A DNA stretch of 64,000 nucleotides from Lunatimonas salinarum (GTDB lineage: Bacteria; Bacteroidota; Bacteroidia; Cytophagales; Cyclobacteriaceae), in NCBI RefSeq assembly GCF_017811155.1, contig NZ_JACVCV010000009.1, positions 173,133 to 237,132 of the forward strand, read 5' to 3'. The notes beneath the pieces were generated by a model. The model worked only from the letters and a program-made list of their open reading frames with translations, did not search any database and was not told the origin of the DNA. The stretch's first letter is position 1. The number at the start of each line of letters is the position of its first letter. A program made the position numbers and the translations under genes. Of the stretch, positions 35,010 to 47,097 are shown piece by piece.

Positions 35010-35011
35010 GT

Positions 35012-36451
35012 TTATCTTAAGGCTTCGGTTAGAACTTTGATAATCTCCTCCTGAATGGCGGAGATCTTCTTTTCGGTGGCTTGGTACTTTTTCAGCAGGA
35101 CTTCGGGACTGTCGAGGTCATCGGCTTCCTGATGGGGATTTTTGATATCGAGGTTGAAGCCACGAGCGGCGATTTCTTTCGCTGACACCTTCCAGGCATA
35201 CTTGCTGTGGGCTTCGTTTTCACGGTCATTCCACCAGGCTTTTTCCAGGTCGAATTCCTTGATATGGATGGGTTTGCCTTTGTTGTAGCTCTTGACTCCA
35301 TCTGGATAAGGATGCTCGAAGTACCAGATATCCTGAGTCGGCCTTCCTTTTTCGAAAAAGAGCAAGTTGGTCTTGATGCCCGTGTAGGGATTGAAGACGC
35401 CATTGGGCAGGCGCACGATGGTGTGCAGGTTGCAGCGCTCCATCAGTTCTTCCTTGATACGGGTTTTCACCCCTTCACCGAAGAGCGTACCATCCGGCAG
35501 GACCACGGCGCATCTTCCTCCATCCTTTAGCAGGCGGATAATCAGGGCCAAAAATAGATCGGCGGTTTCCTTGGTGCGAAACTTCTGAGGGAAATTGGTC
35601 TCCGTCCCGTCCTCTTCTACCCCACCGAAGGGCGGGTTGGTCAGGATAATGTCCACCTTGTCACTCGCCCCCCAGTCGGCATAGGGCTTACTGAGGAGAT
35701 TGTCTCTTCGCACTGCTGGTACATCGAAGCCATGCAGCATGAGATTAGTGGTACAAAGTAAGTGGGGTAGAGGCTTTTTCTCGATTCCGCGGATAGTGGA
35801 TTGGAGATCACGCTCGTCTTGGTCGTTTTGGACGAGTTGCTTCTTGTGGTCGATGGCGCAGGTCAGGAACCCGCCCGTACCGCAAGCCGGGTCGAGGACC
35901 GTCTCCTTGAGTTGGGGATTGACGATATCGACCATGAATTGGGTCACTGCACGCGGGGTGTAGTACTCCCCCGAGGAACCCGCAGACTGCAATTCCTTGA
36001 GGATGGTTTCGTAGAGGTCGTTGAAGAGGTGACGGTCTTTGCTGCTGTTGAAGTCGATTCGGTTGATTTGATTGATCACCTGACGGAAGAGCGTTCCGTT
36101 TTTCATGTAGTTGTAGGTATCCTCAAAGACCGAGCGGATGATTTTGGCCTGAGGACTGATGCTGATGTCCAGTTCCTTCAGGGCCGGAAAGAGCTCATTG
36201 TTGATAAAATCCATCAGGGCATCACCGGTGAGGCCTTCCTCGTTGGCTGCCCAGTTTTGCCATTTGAATCGGTCCGGAATCGGGCTTCGGTAGCCATTAA
36301 TGGTGATTTCCCATTCTTCTTCCTTGTCCGAAAAAATCTTCATAAAGAGCATCCAGACCATTTGCGAGATGCGTTGCGCATCGCCGTCGACTCCCGTGTC
36401 TTTCCGCATAATGTCGCGGATGCCTTTGATATTGGTGGTGATTGTGGTCAT
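35012..36451 (-). CDS. hsdM: Type I restriction-modification DNA methyltransferase subunit HsdM
   Basis: The 479-residue adenine-N6 methyltransferase has the helical N-terminal domain (MVWMLFMKIFSDKEEEW). The SAM motif is DPACGTGGFL (187-196) and the catalytic motif is NPPF (272-275, in LTNPPFGGVEEDG). Length and motif order match complete HsdM. HsdM2-HsdS forms the modification enzyme, which can work without HsdR. The hsdR gene lies upstream on the same strand, but a Y1 transposase and a palindromic array (36485-37717) now separate them, so hsdM may have lost the original operon promoter. Confidence 0.96.
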   Translation of the reverse strand: MTTITTNIKGIRDIMRKDTGVDGDAQRISQMVWMLFMKIFSDKEEEWEITINGYRSPIPDRFKWQNWAANEEGLTGDALMDFINNELFPALKELDISISPQAKIIRSVFEDTYNYMKNGTLFRQVINQINRIDFNSSKDRHLFNDLYETILKELQSAGSSGEYYTPRAVTQFMVDIVNPQLKETVLDPACGTGGFLTCAIDHKKQLVQNDQDERDLQSTIRGIEKKPLPHLLCTTNLMLHGFDVPAVRRDNLLSKPYADWGASDKVDIILTNPPFGGVEEDGTETNFPQKFRTKETADLFLALIIRLLKDGGRCAVVLPDGTLFGEGVKTRIKEELMERCNLHTIVRLPNGVFNPYTGIKTNLLFFEKGRPTQDIWYFEHPYPDGVKSYNKGKPIHIKEFDLEKAWWNDRENEAHSKYAWKVSAKEIAARGFNLDIKNPHQEADDLDSPEVLLKKYQATEKKISAIQEEIIKVLTEALR

Positions 36452-36484
36452 TTATGTTGTTTAATTTCTTATAATTCGTTGGGT

Positions 36485-37250
36485 GATCCCAAAGAGATCG
36501 AATGTTTATAGATCAATTGTCTGGGAAGGTTCGACCCCGTCGGGGTCGTATCCACACGTTTATTATCGGTTTTCCTATAAACATACGACCTCTCCAAGGT
36601 CATTTTTAGTATTCCATTTATGTTGATCCCAAAGGGATCGAATGTTTATAGCAACATTTTGGTTCCATCAGGTACGAACCCGACGGGGTCGCATAAATTC
36701 TAATATCATTTTCATATCTAAAAACATACGACCTCTCCAAGGTCATTTTTAGTATTCCATTTATGTTGATCCCAACGGGATCATATGTTTATAGCTCAAA
36801 TCTGATGACGAAGGGTGCGACCCCGTAGGGGTCGTATTACCTAATCGATGAATTCTTGCTATAATCATATGACCTCTCCGAGGTCAGCAATATCCGTCTG
36901 ATATCTATTTGCTATAAACATACGACCTCTTCGAGGTCTATCTTCCCTATCGGTTTTGATCCCGGAGGGATCACATGTTTATAGAATCAAATGTAGCGGT
37001 AGGTAGTGCGACCCCGACGGGGTCGTATTATCTAATCGATGAATTCTTGCTATAAACATTGGACCTCTTCGAGATCCGGTTTTTGTGTTATATTTTCGCT
37101 TTTGTTAAATTTTTGGTTGGCTCTCGATCCTAATAGGATCACATGTTTATAGCATGAAATGCGTCTAGGACTGGGTTCGACCCCGACTGGGGTCGTATGT
37201 GGCTAGCTACGATGATGATAGCTGTAAACATGTAACCTCTTCGAGGTCGG
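36485..37250. repeat. Array C: five composite palindromic elements plus one half element
   Basis: Units start at about 36485, 36625, 36768, 36958 and 37126, with a solo right half at 36912-36938. Each has hairpin a (GATCCC-N3-GGGATC, then ATGTTTATAG), hairpin b (CGACCCC-N3-GGGGTCG) and hairpin c (CTATAAACAT, then GACCTC-TTC-GAGGTC or variants). The order and the central hairpin equal those of array B, but the outer stems differ (GATCCC for CATCCC, GACCTC for GACCCA). Units 1 and 2 are a 143-bp tandem duplication. Units 3 and 4 share ATCGATGAATTCTTGCTATA between hairpins b and c. The array ends 6 bp before the transposase stop. Confidence 0.87.
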
Positions 37251-37255
37251 GTTAA

Positions 37256-37717
37256 CTAATCATCAATCCATTCAAATAAATATTTTTCATCGTATTCGAT
37301 TTGAAATTTTTTTAAAAACCCAATATACTCTTGTCTAAAGGTCTTTCTCTTATGGTGTTCCTTTTGATTTTGAATGTATGCAATAATATTGTCCAAGGCA
37401 GAATGCGAATACGAAAAGGCTCCGTAACCCTCTTGCCACTCAAATTTGAATTTTGAAAATGCGTTTTCTTTGACAAAGGCATTGGAAGACTTCTTTATCT
37501 CTCGTACTAGGTCCGAAAGACAACACGAAGGCTTCATACCTATCAAAATATGAATGTGGTCCCGCATCCCATTAATTGCGATCAATTTTTGCCCCTTGTT
37601 GGTAATTATTCCCGTAATGTATTTGTATAATTCCTCCTCCCACGATGGAGAAATCAAACTATTCCGACCCTTCACGGCCATGACAACCTGGATATAAATC
37701 TGTGAATAGGTACTCAT
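37256..37717 (-). mobile_element. tnpA: IS200/IS605-family Y1 (HUH) transposase, REP-associated (RAYT-like)
   Basis: The 153-residue protein is a complete single-domain Y1 transposase. The HUH motif is DHIHILIG near residue 52 (His-x-His), and the likely catalytic tyrosine is in NIIAYIQNQKEHHKR. It also has the family blocks FKFEWQEGYGAFSYS and FLKKFQIEYDEKYLFEW. No tnpB or IS ends are seen. Palindromic array C abuts its 3' side, the situation of REP-associated tyrosine transposases that nick single-stranded DNA at REP hairpins. It sits between hsdR (18 bp upstream) and hsdM on the same strand, so it may be co-transcribed with hsdR. Confidence 0.9.
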
Positions 37718-37735
37718 CTTATCATAAAGATTTGT

Positions 37736-40117
37736 TTATGCTATCTGATAAATTTCCTTCTCCAATTCTTTAATCGCCTCCTCAAAATCCTTCCCTTTTC
37801 CGAAAGCACGTACCAGTTCTACGGGTGAACCCAATTGATTCAGCGGTTGTACTTTCAGTACCGAACCCTGCTCGATGGTAGTAATACCCTCTTGCTCATA
37901 CTTATCCAAAAGTGCGTTAAGTACTGCTTGGGCTTTTTCCCCGTATTTGGCAAAGTAATTCCGCTTTTGGACTTGCTCAGCGCGTTCCTTTCTGGTCAGC
38001 GCAGGCTGATCAAATGCCACATGGCAGATCAGGTCAAAATCGTCCAATTCCTTTCCCACCTCTTCCCGCAGGGCTTCCAAGAGAATCCCTTGCTCGGCTA
38101 GTTCGGCGAGAAGCAATTCTTTTTTCTCAGCAGCTGTCCAGCGCTGTATAAACTCATCGAGTGAACCGAAACTCTGATCGATGTTCTTTCGGGTGTAGTC
38201 CTTGAGTGATTCGGTAATCAGTCTTCCGTCAGCTCCGAAGTATTGAACGCGCTCATTGATCACGGTCACAATGACCTCATTGACATAGTACTTTCTCGGC
38301 TCGGTATCGGGATCACCTTCGTCAATGCTGATATCTGGTGGAGGGGTTTCCAATCCAGGCTGTTCCGGTTCCCCTACGGTTCTTCCATCGTCCTCCTCTT
38401 CATATCCCTCCTCTTCTGGTGGTACAGGAGAATCCTCCATTCCCGGTTCATAGATCTGCACGGGCTCTCCATCAAGATCCGGATCGGCAAAAAGCTTGGT
38501 GGCTTTTCTGAAATCCATGATGGTGAAAAAAAGCTTTCCTTCTGTTTCGCGGATACGGGTTCCTCTGCCGACGATCTGCTTGAATTCGGTCATGGAGCCG
38601 ATATTTGCTTCCAGCACGATCAGCTTGACCATTTTGGTATCGATCCCCGTGGTCAGCATTTTGGAGGTGGTAGCAATCACAGGGAAACGCTCTTCCACGT
38701 CGGTAAAATTGTCCAGTTCCCGTTTGCCTACCTCATCGTCTCCAGTGATCTTGACCACATACTGAGGATATTGGGAAACCAAATCGGCATTGGCATTGAT
38801 CAGGGCTTGGCGCATGCGTTGGGCATGCTCGATATCGATGCAAAAGACAATCGTCTTGGCAAATCGGTCCGTAGCTTGGAGGAATTCGGTGATCTTTTCC
38901 GCTACCAGCTGGGTCCGCTGATCAATGACCATTTTTCGGTCATAGTCTTTCAGGTTATAAATCCTGTCCTTGATCTAGTGGCCGAATTTATCGAGCATCC
39001 CTGAAGTGGGTCTCCAGCCCTCGTCCAGATTGGTCGTAATGCGGACCACTTTGTAAGGTGCCAAAAACCCATCCATGATTCCCTGCTTCAGGGAATAGGT
39101 GTAGACCGGCTCTCCATAGTAATCCATGTTGGAAATATCCTTGGTTTCTTTTGGAGTAGCTGTCATGCCGATTTGGGTAGCCCCTTCGAAATAGTCCAAG
39201 ATTTCTCTCCAAGCAGAGACTTCGGAAGCTGAACCTCTATGGCACTCATCCACGACGATCAGATCAAAAAAGTCCCTGCTAAATTCCTTGTAGGCGTTTT
39301 TCTCCTCCTCGTTGCTGGTAAGGCCTTGGTAAAGCGCGAAATAGATTTGGTAGGACTTGTCAATCTTTCGGTTTTTGATGATGTGCATGATATCATTTCC
39401 GAAAGGTGAAAAATCTCCGTTTTTCGTCTGGGTGGGAAGTGCATTCCGGTCAGCAAGAAATAGAATCCGCTTTTTGATCCCTGCTTTCCAAAGTCTCCAA
39501 ATCAGGTTGAAAGCCGTGTAGGTTTTGCCTGTACCGGTCGCCATGACCAGAAGAATCCGATTTTGACCTTTGGCAATGGCTTCAATCGCACGATTGACCG
39601 CATTAGCTTGGTAATACCGCAGATTCATCCCCGAATCATCCGTGTAATAATCCTGCTCCACTACCTCTCTTGCCTGGTGTGTCTCAATTCCTTTGTGCTT
39701 CAAATACTTTTCCCAAAGCTCCTCCGGGGAAGGAAATTCCTCCATCGTCAATTCTCTTTCCCTTACTTCCAGATTGGTCTTGTCGTGGAATACAAAAGAG
39801 TCTCCGTTGGAAGTAAAGACAAAGGGAAGCTGAAGGATTTCGGAGTATTCCAAGGCCTGCTGCATGCCCGAACCGACCCCTTTTTTATTGTCTTTCGCTT
39901 CGACGATGGCTATTGGAAGGTTCTTTTTGTAGTACAGAATGTAATCTGCACGCTTTCTTTTACCTCGGGTGTGCAATGAGCCTTGGACGATGATTCGCCC
40001 GTCGGTAAAAAAGACCTCTTCACGAACCTGCTTTTGGATATCCCAACCGGCTTTTTTCAATGCAGGTGTGATAAACTTGGTGCAAATATCCCGCTCGGAA
40101 AGGCTCCTTTTGTACAT
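37736..40117 (-). pseudogene. hsdR: Type I restriction endonuclease subunit HsdR, interrupted by an in-frame stop
   Basis: The two halves lie in the same frame and make one HsdR of about 793 residues. The first (40117-38975, 380 residues) has the nuclease site (RADYIL and VEAKD, 58-75), Walker A GTGKT (195-199) and DECH (290-293). The second (from 38974) continues as IKDRIYNLKDYDRKMVID and holds the remaining helicase motifs (TSKMLTTGID, QIVGRGTRIRE) and the C-terminal domain. They are separated only by one TAG at 38975-38977, where a sense codon such as GAG is expected. Unless TAG is read through or a restart at 38932 complements it, restriction is lost while HsdM and HsdS can still methylate. 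Confidence 0.9.
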
Positions 40118-40323
40118 GATGAAAAGTCGGAAAAAACGATTTAAGTCTAAAGATAAGGTATTGAGCCAAAAAACCTGAATAAGCTCCTAAAAACCTGCTT
40201 CAAAAGAGGCGATATCGCAGACCTCAGTACAGCGGGAATACCGTCTTTTAGACAATCCGTTAACTGATTCCGCTCCTTTCCAGACGAACTGACCACCTCA
40301 TATACTCCTATAAAGGCGGTACC

Positions 40324-42225
40324 TTATTCCTTCTCCAGGTGCTGCTGATTTGCGATCGCTTCGGTCACGAGCAGGGATCGGTTGAAAACACGTACATGGG
40401 TCACTTCACCGTTCAGCTTGGTGCCGATCTGTAGTTCGGAAGATCCCTGCGGACTCTTGAAATTGGGGCTAAATCTACCCCAACCAAACTGTCGCTCATC
40501 GCCGCCGTCATTGAACACACCATCCACCACAAATGAGATGATCTTGGGCCCTCCGTCCACTATAATGCTGGCTACGTGCTCTTTACCGATTTTCAGCATC
40601 CCCGGATCGCAGTCCCATACCGCACGTGTTTGGCCATCGTTCATCTGAATCTCCAACGTACCCCTTTCGGAAATGCCAACCCACCAGCCTCTGCCGGATA
40701 AGTCCCGTGCATCCAGCAATACCTGGCCTCCCTCAAGGCTAGCGAGCGTGAAGCCCAACTCTACCGTAAACCCAGACCTGACATTTACACCCCTAAAATC
40801 AAAGGTTTTGGGATCTCGTGAACGAAACGTGGGCATGCTCGGAGCGGGAACCACCTGGGGAAATCCACCGCCCTCATAACGCCAGTTTAAGGTCTGGCCT
40901 TGTTCGGTATTGGATGGGTTGTCAAGCTGCCTCCAAAGTATATCCAAGAATTTAGGGTCGATTTCGTGCAAACGGGCAATGTCCTTTTGGGTTTCCGTGA
41001 TATAATAGTTCCCCTCATCTTCTATTAAATCCGGATAGCTGATCCGGATCAGGGGGTCATCATCATACAGCAATACCTCAGGCTGTGACCAACGAATGAC
41101 TTTTCCCTTCTCCGTGTCGACTTCAGTGCCTCCCAATACCCATACCGGGTTCCGGTCGTTGTAGCCGATTGCGGCGGGATTTGGATGTTCTCGGATAAAC
41201 TTTCCTCCATGGTTGTGAAACCAGTACACATACTTGCCATTTTCGGCCTTCCAGGCAAAGTTGGCCGCCCTCGGGTTCTTCATCAGCCTTCCGTTTGCAA
41301 ACTTCATGTATTGGGGTGCATCCCAAGTCCTGCCCCCATCCCGGCTGTAGCTGTGTACCGGGTGTCCATCCAGGGACCTGTACACCACAAAAAAACTTCC
41401 ATCGCTCAAGATGGAATAACTATGCTCACCAGCGATTGGCCCCCCACCGGCAGGCGTCCGTAGGCCGATGTCTCCATCCGGCAGCGTACGCCAAACCGCA
41501 TCCCTTGGATCCTCCACCGCAAAGAGGTTTTCGCTCTGCAGCAGTACCCCCTCGTTGGAAGTGAAAAAACCCTCACCAAATCCGCCCACCTTGGTAAGCG
41601 GCACAAAGGCGCTCCCTTGGTGCGAAAACGCCTTACCAACGTTCCAAAAGAAACGAATCGCACCGCCATACACATTGTTCCTGTCGATCTCAAACTCCCT
41701 TACGGGTATGGTGATCCTATCTTTTGACCAAGTTTTGCCGTGGTCGTCTGAATATTTGAACACGAAGTACCCCTGACTGTCCACCCGCCGCACAATGCCG
41801 TCTCTATAGGGTGGACTATCCCCTTTGATTTCCCGAACATTGTCCGTATTGTGGTTGTAAAAAACAAAAATCCGGCCGGAGGGAGCCTTCAACAGCACCG
41901 AGTAAGAGGCTTCCGGACCATCGCTAGGTTCTATCTCAACCATCGTTTCCCAGGTTTTGCCCCTGTCGAGACTTCGCTGACTGATGATGTGTTGTCCCCG
42001 GTCGCCCTCATGGCCCAGGCCGGTAGTCATCACGCAAAGCCACGCGCCGTCGTCGGTTTTTAGCACGTATGGTTGGTCGCTGTACGTCTTATCGGGAATG
42101 ATGTCACCATTTTGGAGGTTGCGCCAGTCGTCGGTCTGCGCAAACAACCTAGGGAGTGGGTTGGAGAGCATGCCAAAGAGGAGAAGCAGCGGAAGGTTTA
42201 GGAATCGAAATAGCGTCTTCTTCAT
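40324..42225 (-). CDS. Exported sialidase-like (BNR/Asp-box) enzyme with C-terminal LamG-like domain
   Basis: The 633-residue protein has a signal peptide (LFRFLNLPLLLLFGMLSNPLP). A six-bladed propeller follows with three clear Asp boxes: SLDRGKTW, SDDHGKTW and SRDGGRTW. This is the sialidase/neuraminidase-like superfamily, but I do not find the full arginine triad, so another exo-glycosidase or a binding role remains possible. About the last 190 residues (SGFTVELGFTLASLEGGQVLLDAR) look like a LamG/concanavalin-like carbohydrate-binding domain. ATG 42225 gives the signal peptide directly. It stands alone downstream of the small DUF983 gene, on the same strand. Confidence 0.86.
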   Translation of the reverse strand: MKKTLFRFLNLPLLLLFGMLSNPLPRLFAQTDDWRNLQNGDIIPDKTYSDQPYVLKTDDGAWLCVMTTGLGHEGDRGQHIISQRSLDRGKTWETMVEIEPSDGPEASYSVLLKAPSGRIFVFYNHNTDNVREIKGDSPPYRDGIVRRVDSQGYFVFKYSDDHGKTWSKDRITIPVREFEIDRNNVYGGAIRFFWNVGKAFSHQGSAFVPLTKVGGFGEGFFTSNEGVLLQSENLFAVEDPRDAVWRTLPDGDIGLRTPAGGGPIAGEHSYSILSDGSFFVVYRSLDGHPVHSYSRDGGRTWDAPQYMKFANGRLMKNPRAANFAWKAENGKYVYWFHNHGGKFIREHPNPAAIGYNDRNPVWVLGGTEVDTEKGKVIRWSQPEVLLYDDDPLIRISYPDLIEDEGNYYITETQKDIARLHEIDPKFLDILWRQLDNPSNTEQGQTLNWRYEGGGFPQVVPAPSMPTFRSRDPKTFDFRGVNVRSGFTVELGFTLASLEGGQVLLDARDLSGRGWWVGISERGTLEIQMNDGQTRAVWDCDPGMLKIGKEHVASIIVDGGPKIISFVVDGVFNDGGDERQFGWGRFSPNFKSPQGSSELQIGTKLNGEVTHVRVFNRSLLVTEAIANQQHLEKE

Positions 42226-42311
42226 ATTCAATGGAATGTTCTGGAAATTGAGCAAGTCATTTTTTTAGGATTTTAGTAACAAGGCTGGTGTAGCTACCTT
42301 TCGAAGTACTT

Positions 42312-42716
42312 TCAGGCCTTGGCCTTCCATACAAACGCATAGAGCATAAGCGCTTTGGAATACCTGACGCTCCAAGGAGTGGATAAGAGGGCGGGTATAA
42401 AGATCATCAGGTAGTAATGCCAGAGGGCGGGTTCATCGAAGATCAGGTAGGTCAATACCCCAAAAAAAACAAATAGAGCCACCCCAAACGCATACGTAAT
42501 AAACAGGGAAATTTGGTAAAACCCCGGCTCCGGCATAAAGTCGTATCCGCAAACCGGACAGTGCTTATTCAGTTCGTTGAATTGATGCATATTGAAAGCA
42601 CTGGATCTGAACATTGGCCCCCGGGTGCATACCGGGCACTTGCATCCCAACAACGAAGGAATCAGAGGCGCTCTATCCTTCGTCCAATCAATCTTGGGTG
42701 AATTCACATTTTGCAT
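42312..42716 (-). CDS. DUF983 membrane protein
   Basis: The 134-residue protein has the DUF983 layout: an N-terminal zinc-binding part with CKCPVC near residue 25 and HCPVCGYDF near 53 (then MPEPGFYQISLFITY), followed by two membrane helices (AFGVALFVFFGVLTYLIF and YYLMIFIPALLSTPWSV). Its function is unknown; members are near-universal in Bacteroidota and alphaproteobacteria. The start at 42716 gives the normal length. Confidence 0.9.
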   Translation of the reverse strand: MQNVNSPKIDWTKDRAPLIPSLLGCKCPVCTRGPMFRSSAFNMHQFNELNKHCPVCGYDFMPEPGFYQISLFITYAFGVALFVFFGVLTYLIFDEPALWHYYLMIFIPALLSTPWSVRYSKALMLYAFVWKAKA

Positions 42717-42777
42717 CCTATCTAGACGTTAGTATTGGTCAGCCAAACGGGTTCATTTTCGGTTTTTGCCTGCCAAT

Positions 42778-43833
42778 TCACCTCAATGAAGCCATGTCAA
42801 CCACAAAGCGGTATTTCACATCGCTTTTGAGCATTCGCTCGTAGGCGGTGTTGATGTCCTGCATATTGATCAATTCGATGTCTGACACGATGTTATGCTT
42901 GCCGCAGAAGTCAAGCATCTCCTGGGTTTCCGCGATGCCGCCGATCACAGATCCCGCCACGGATTTTCGACCCATCACCATGGGAACCGAATTTAGAAAC
43001 GGGTCCAGTTTCCCCAAGTAGCCTACCAAAACCAGCGTACCGTTGATCTTCAAGGCGCCCACATAGGGATTGATGTCATGAATATAGGGCACGGTATCGA
43101 TGATCAGGTCAAACTTTCCTTTTACGGATTTCATCTGTGCAGCGTCTGTGGAAATAATTATTTCATCAGCGCCCAATTTCCGGGCATCTTCTATTTTTCC
43201 CTCAGACCGGGAAAAGAGTGTCACCGATGCGCCCAATCCCTTGGCCAGCTTGATGGCCATATGTCCCAATCCTCCCAATCCAATGACGGCGACACGACTG
43301 CCTTCCTGTACCTTCCAATGCCGAAGAGGTGACCAGGTGGTGATACCTGCACAGAGCAATGGCGCGACGGCCGCGACATCCAGGTTACCGGGAACCTTTA
43401 GTACAAAATGCTCATCGACCACGATTCGTTCTGCATACCCGCCATAGGTTGGGGTACTCAGGTATTTTTCCTCTCCGTTATAGGTACCAGTGAATCCATT
43501 GAGGCAATATTGCTCTAAGTCCTGTTGGCAGCTATCGCAGGTTCTACAGCTATCTACCATACATCCCACACCTACCGTGTCACCTACCCTGAATTTGGTT
43601 ACAGCACTGCCTACCTGCGTTACTTTTCCGACAATTTCGTGGCCGGGAACGGTTGGATAGATAGTACCTCCCCAGTCATTGCGCACGGTGTGGAGATCCG
43701 AATGGCAGACCCCGCAATAAAGGATTTCAATTGCCACATCGGATGGTTGGGGCGTTCTCCGGTGAATGGTAAGCTGTTTTAGCGGTGCCTCTGACGAATC
43801 CGCACCAAAAGCTTTTACTGTATGGGTTTTCAT
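42778..43833 (-). CDS. Zinc-dependent NAD(P) alcohol dehydrogenase (cinnamyl-alcohol/YahK type)
   Basis: The 351-residue enzyme has the medium-chain dehydrogenase fold. Catalytic zinc ligands are in YCGVCHSDLH and VPGHEIVG, and the structural zinc cysteines are in DSCRTCDSCQQDLEQYC. The Rossmann motif is VIGLGGLGHMAIKLAKGLG. The YCGVCHSDLHTVRNDWG block is typical of the CAD/YahK subgroup, which reduces aldehydes with NADPH. ATG 43833 (MKTHTVKAFG) matches the family; the frame opens further upstream at 43902. No operon partner is evident. Confidence 0.92.
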   Translation of the reverse strand: MKTHTVKAFGADSSEAPLKQLTIHRRTPQPSDVAIEILYCGVCHSDLHTVRNDWGGTIYPTVPGHEIVGKVTQVGSAVTKFRVGDTVGVGCMVDSCRTCDSCQQDLEQYCLNGFTGTYNGEEKYLSTPTYGGYAERIVVDEHFVLKVPGNLDVAAVAPLLCAGITTWSPLRHWKVQEGSRVAVIGLGGLGHMAIKLAKGLGASVTLFSRSEGKIEDARKLGADEIIISTDAAQMKSVKGKFDLIIDTVPYIHDINPYVGALKINGTLVLVGYLGKLDPFLNSVPMVMGRKSVAGSVIGGIAETQEMLDFCGKHNIVSDIELINMQDINTAYERMLKSDVKYRFVVDMASLR

Positions 43834-43944
43834 TCGGTAGGTTTGTTTGGTTTTCACCATTAAGTTACTTGATTTTTCAAAAGAAGGCAGGAATATCAAC
43901 AAGAGATTTGAAGGAAGGGTGAAAAAAATGGCGGTATTAGCTAC

Positions 43945-44196
43945 CTACAGGATTCTGGATTCCGAATACAAATCATAGGCGGCCACCATGCTTCTTTGAT
44001 CTGGAGAAGCACCAAACCGGGCAAACTGATTCATTTCAGACCTGGATTGGGTATAAATGGGCAGGTACCTACGATCCAGTTCATCCCAAACAACGAGCAG
44101 GTAGGCATAGGGAATGGGGCTGCTCCTGCCTCGCTCCAGCCATTGGTCAAACAATGATTCCTCTAGGTGCAGAGGGTAATCCGGGCTATCAAACAT
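43945..44196 (-). CDS. Small acidic hypothetical protein
   Basis: The 83-residue protein (MFDSPDYPLHLEESLFDQWL and onward) has no signal peptide or membrane segment and looks like a compact helical cytoplasmic protein. A YAYLLVVWDELDRRYLPIY segment is its most protein-like part. I do not recognise a family. It lies between the alcohol dehydrogenase gene and the katG region, with about 110 bp on the downstream side. Its codon use resembles that of the neighbours, which supports a real gene, but short length keeps this uncertain. Confidence 0.55.
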   Translation of the reverse strand: MFDSPDYPLHLEESLFDQWLERGRSSPIPYAYLLVVWDELDRRYLPIYTQSRSEMNQFARFGASPDQRSMVAAYDLYSESRIL

Positions 44197-46970
<2,774 letters not shown>

Positions 46971-46992
46971 AAGGATTTCTAACTACCACAGG

Positions 46993-47022
46993 AAGGGCCG
47001 CCCGTTTGGGTGGCCTTTTTTT
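46993..47022 (+). terminator. Rho-independent terminator of katG
   Basis: The stem GGCCGCCC with GGGTGGCC (one G-T pair), with a four-base loop, is followed by seven T, about 20 bp after the katG stop. Confidence 0.88.
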
Positions 47023-47097
47023 GTTGGGAAATTCCGATAAGTTTACCCAAATTTCCTGCAGGATGGCTATCTTTCCCATACACTCAACGCAACGGTT

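Noticed and set aside
35801..36511. A 236-residue plus-strand frame over hsdM, and similar long antisense frames such as 26987-27901 (over the haem lipoprotein gene) and 44988-45992 (over katG)
   Set aside because: They lie fully over well-supported genes on the other strand, show no domain, and result from codon bias in GC-rich third positions.
32284..37250. Could the palindromic arrays be CRISPR arrays?
   Set aside because: Spacing between units is large and irregular, each unit has three different hairpins, inter-hairpin sequences are not unique spacers of constant length, and no cas gene is present.
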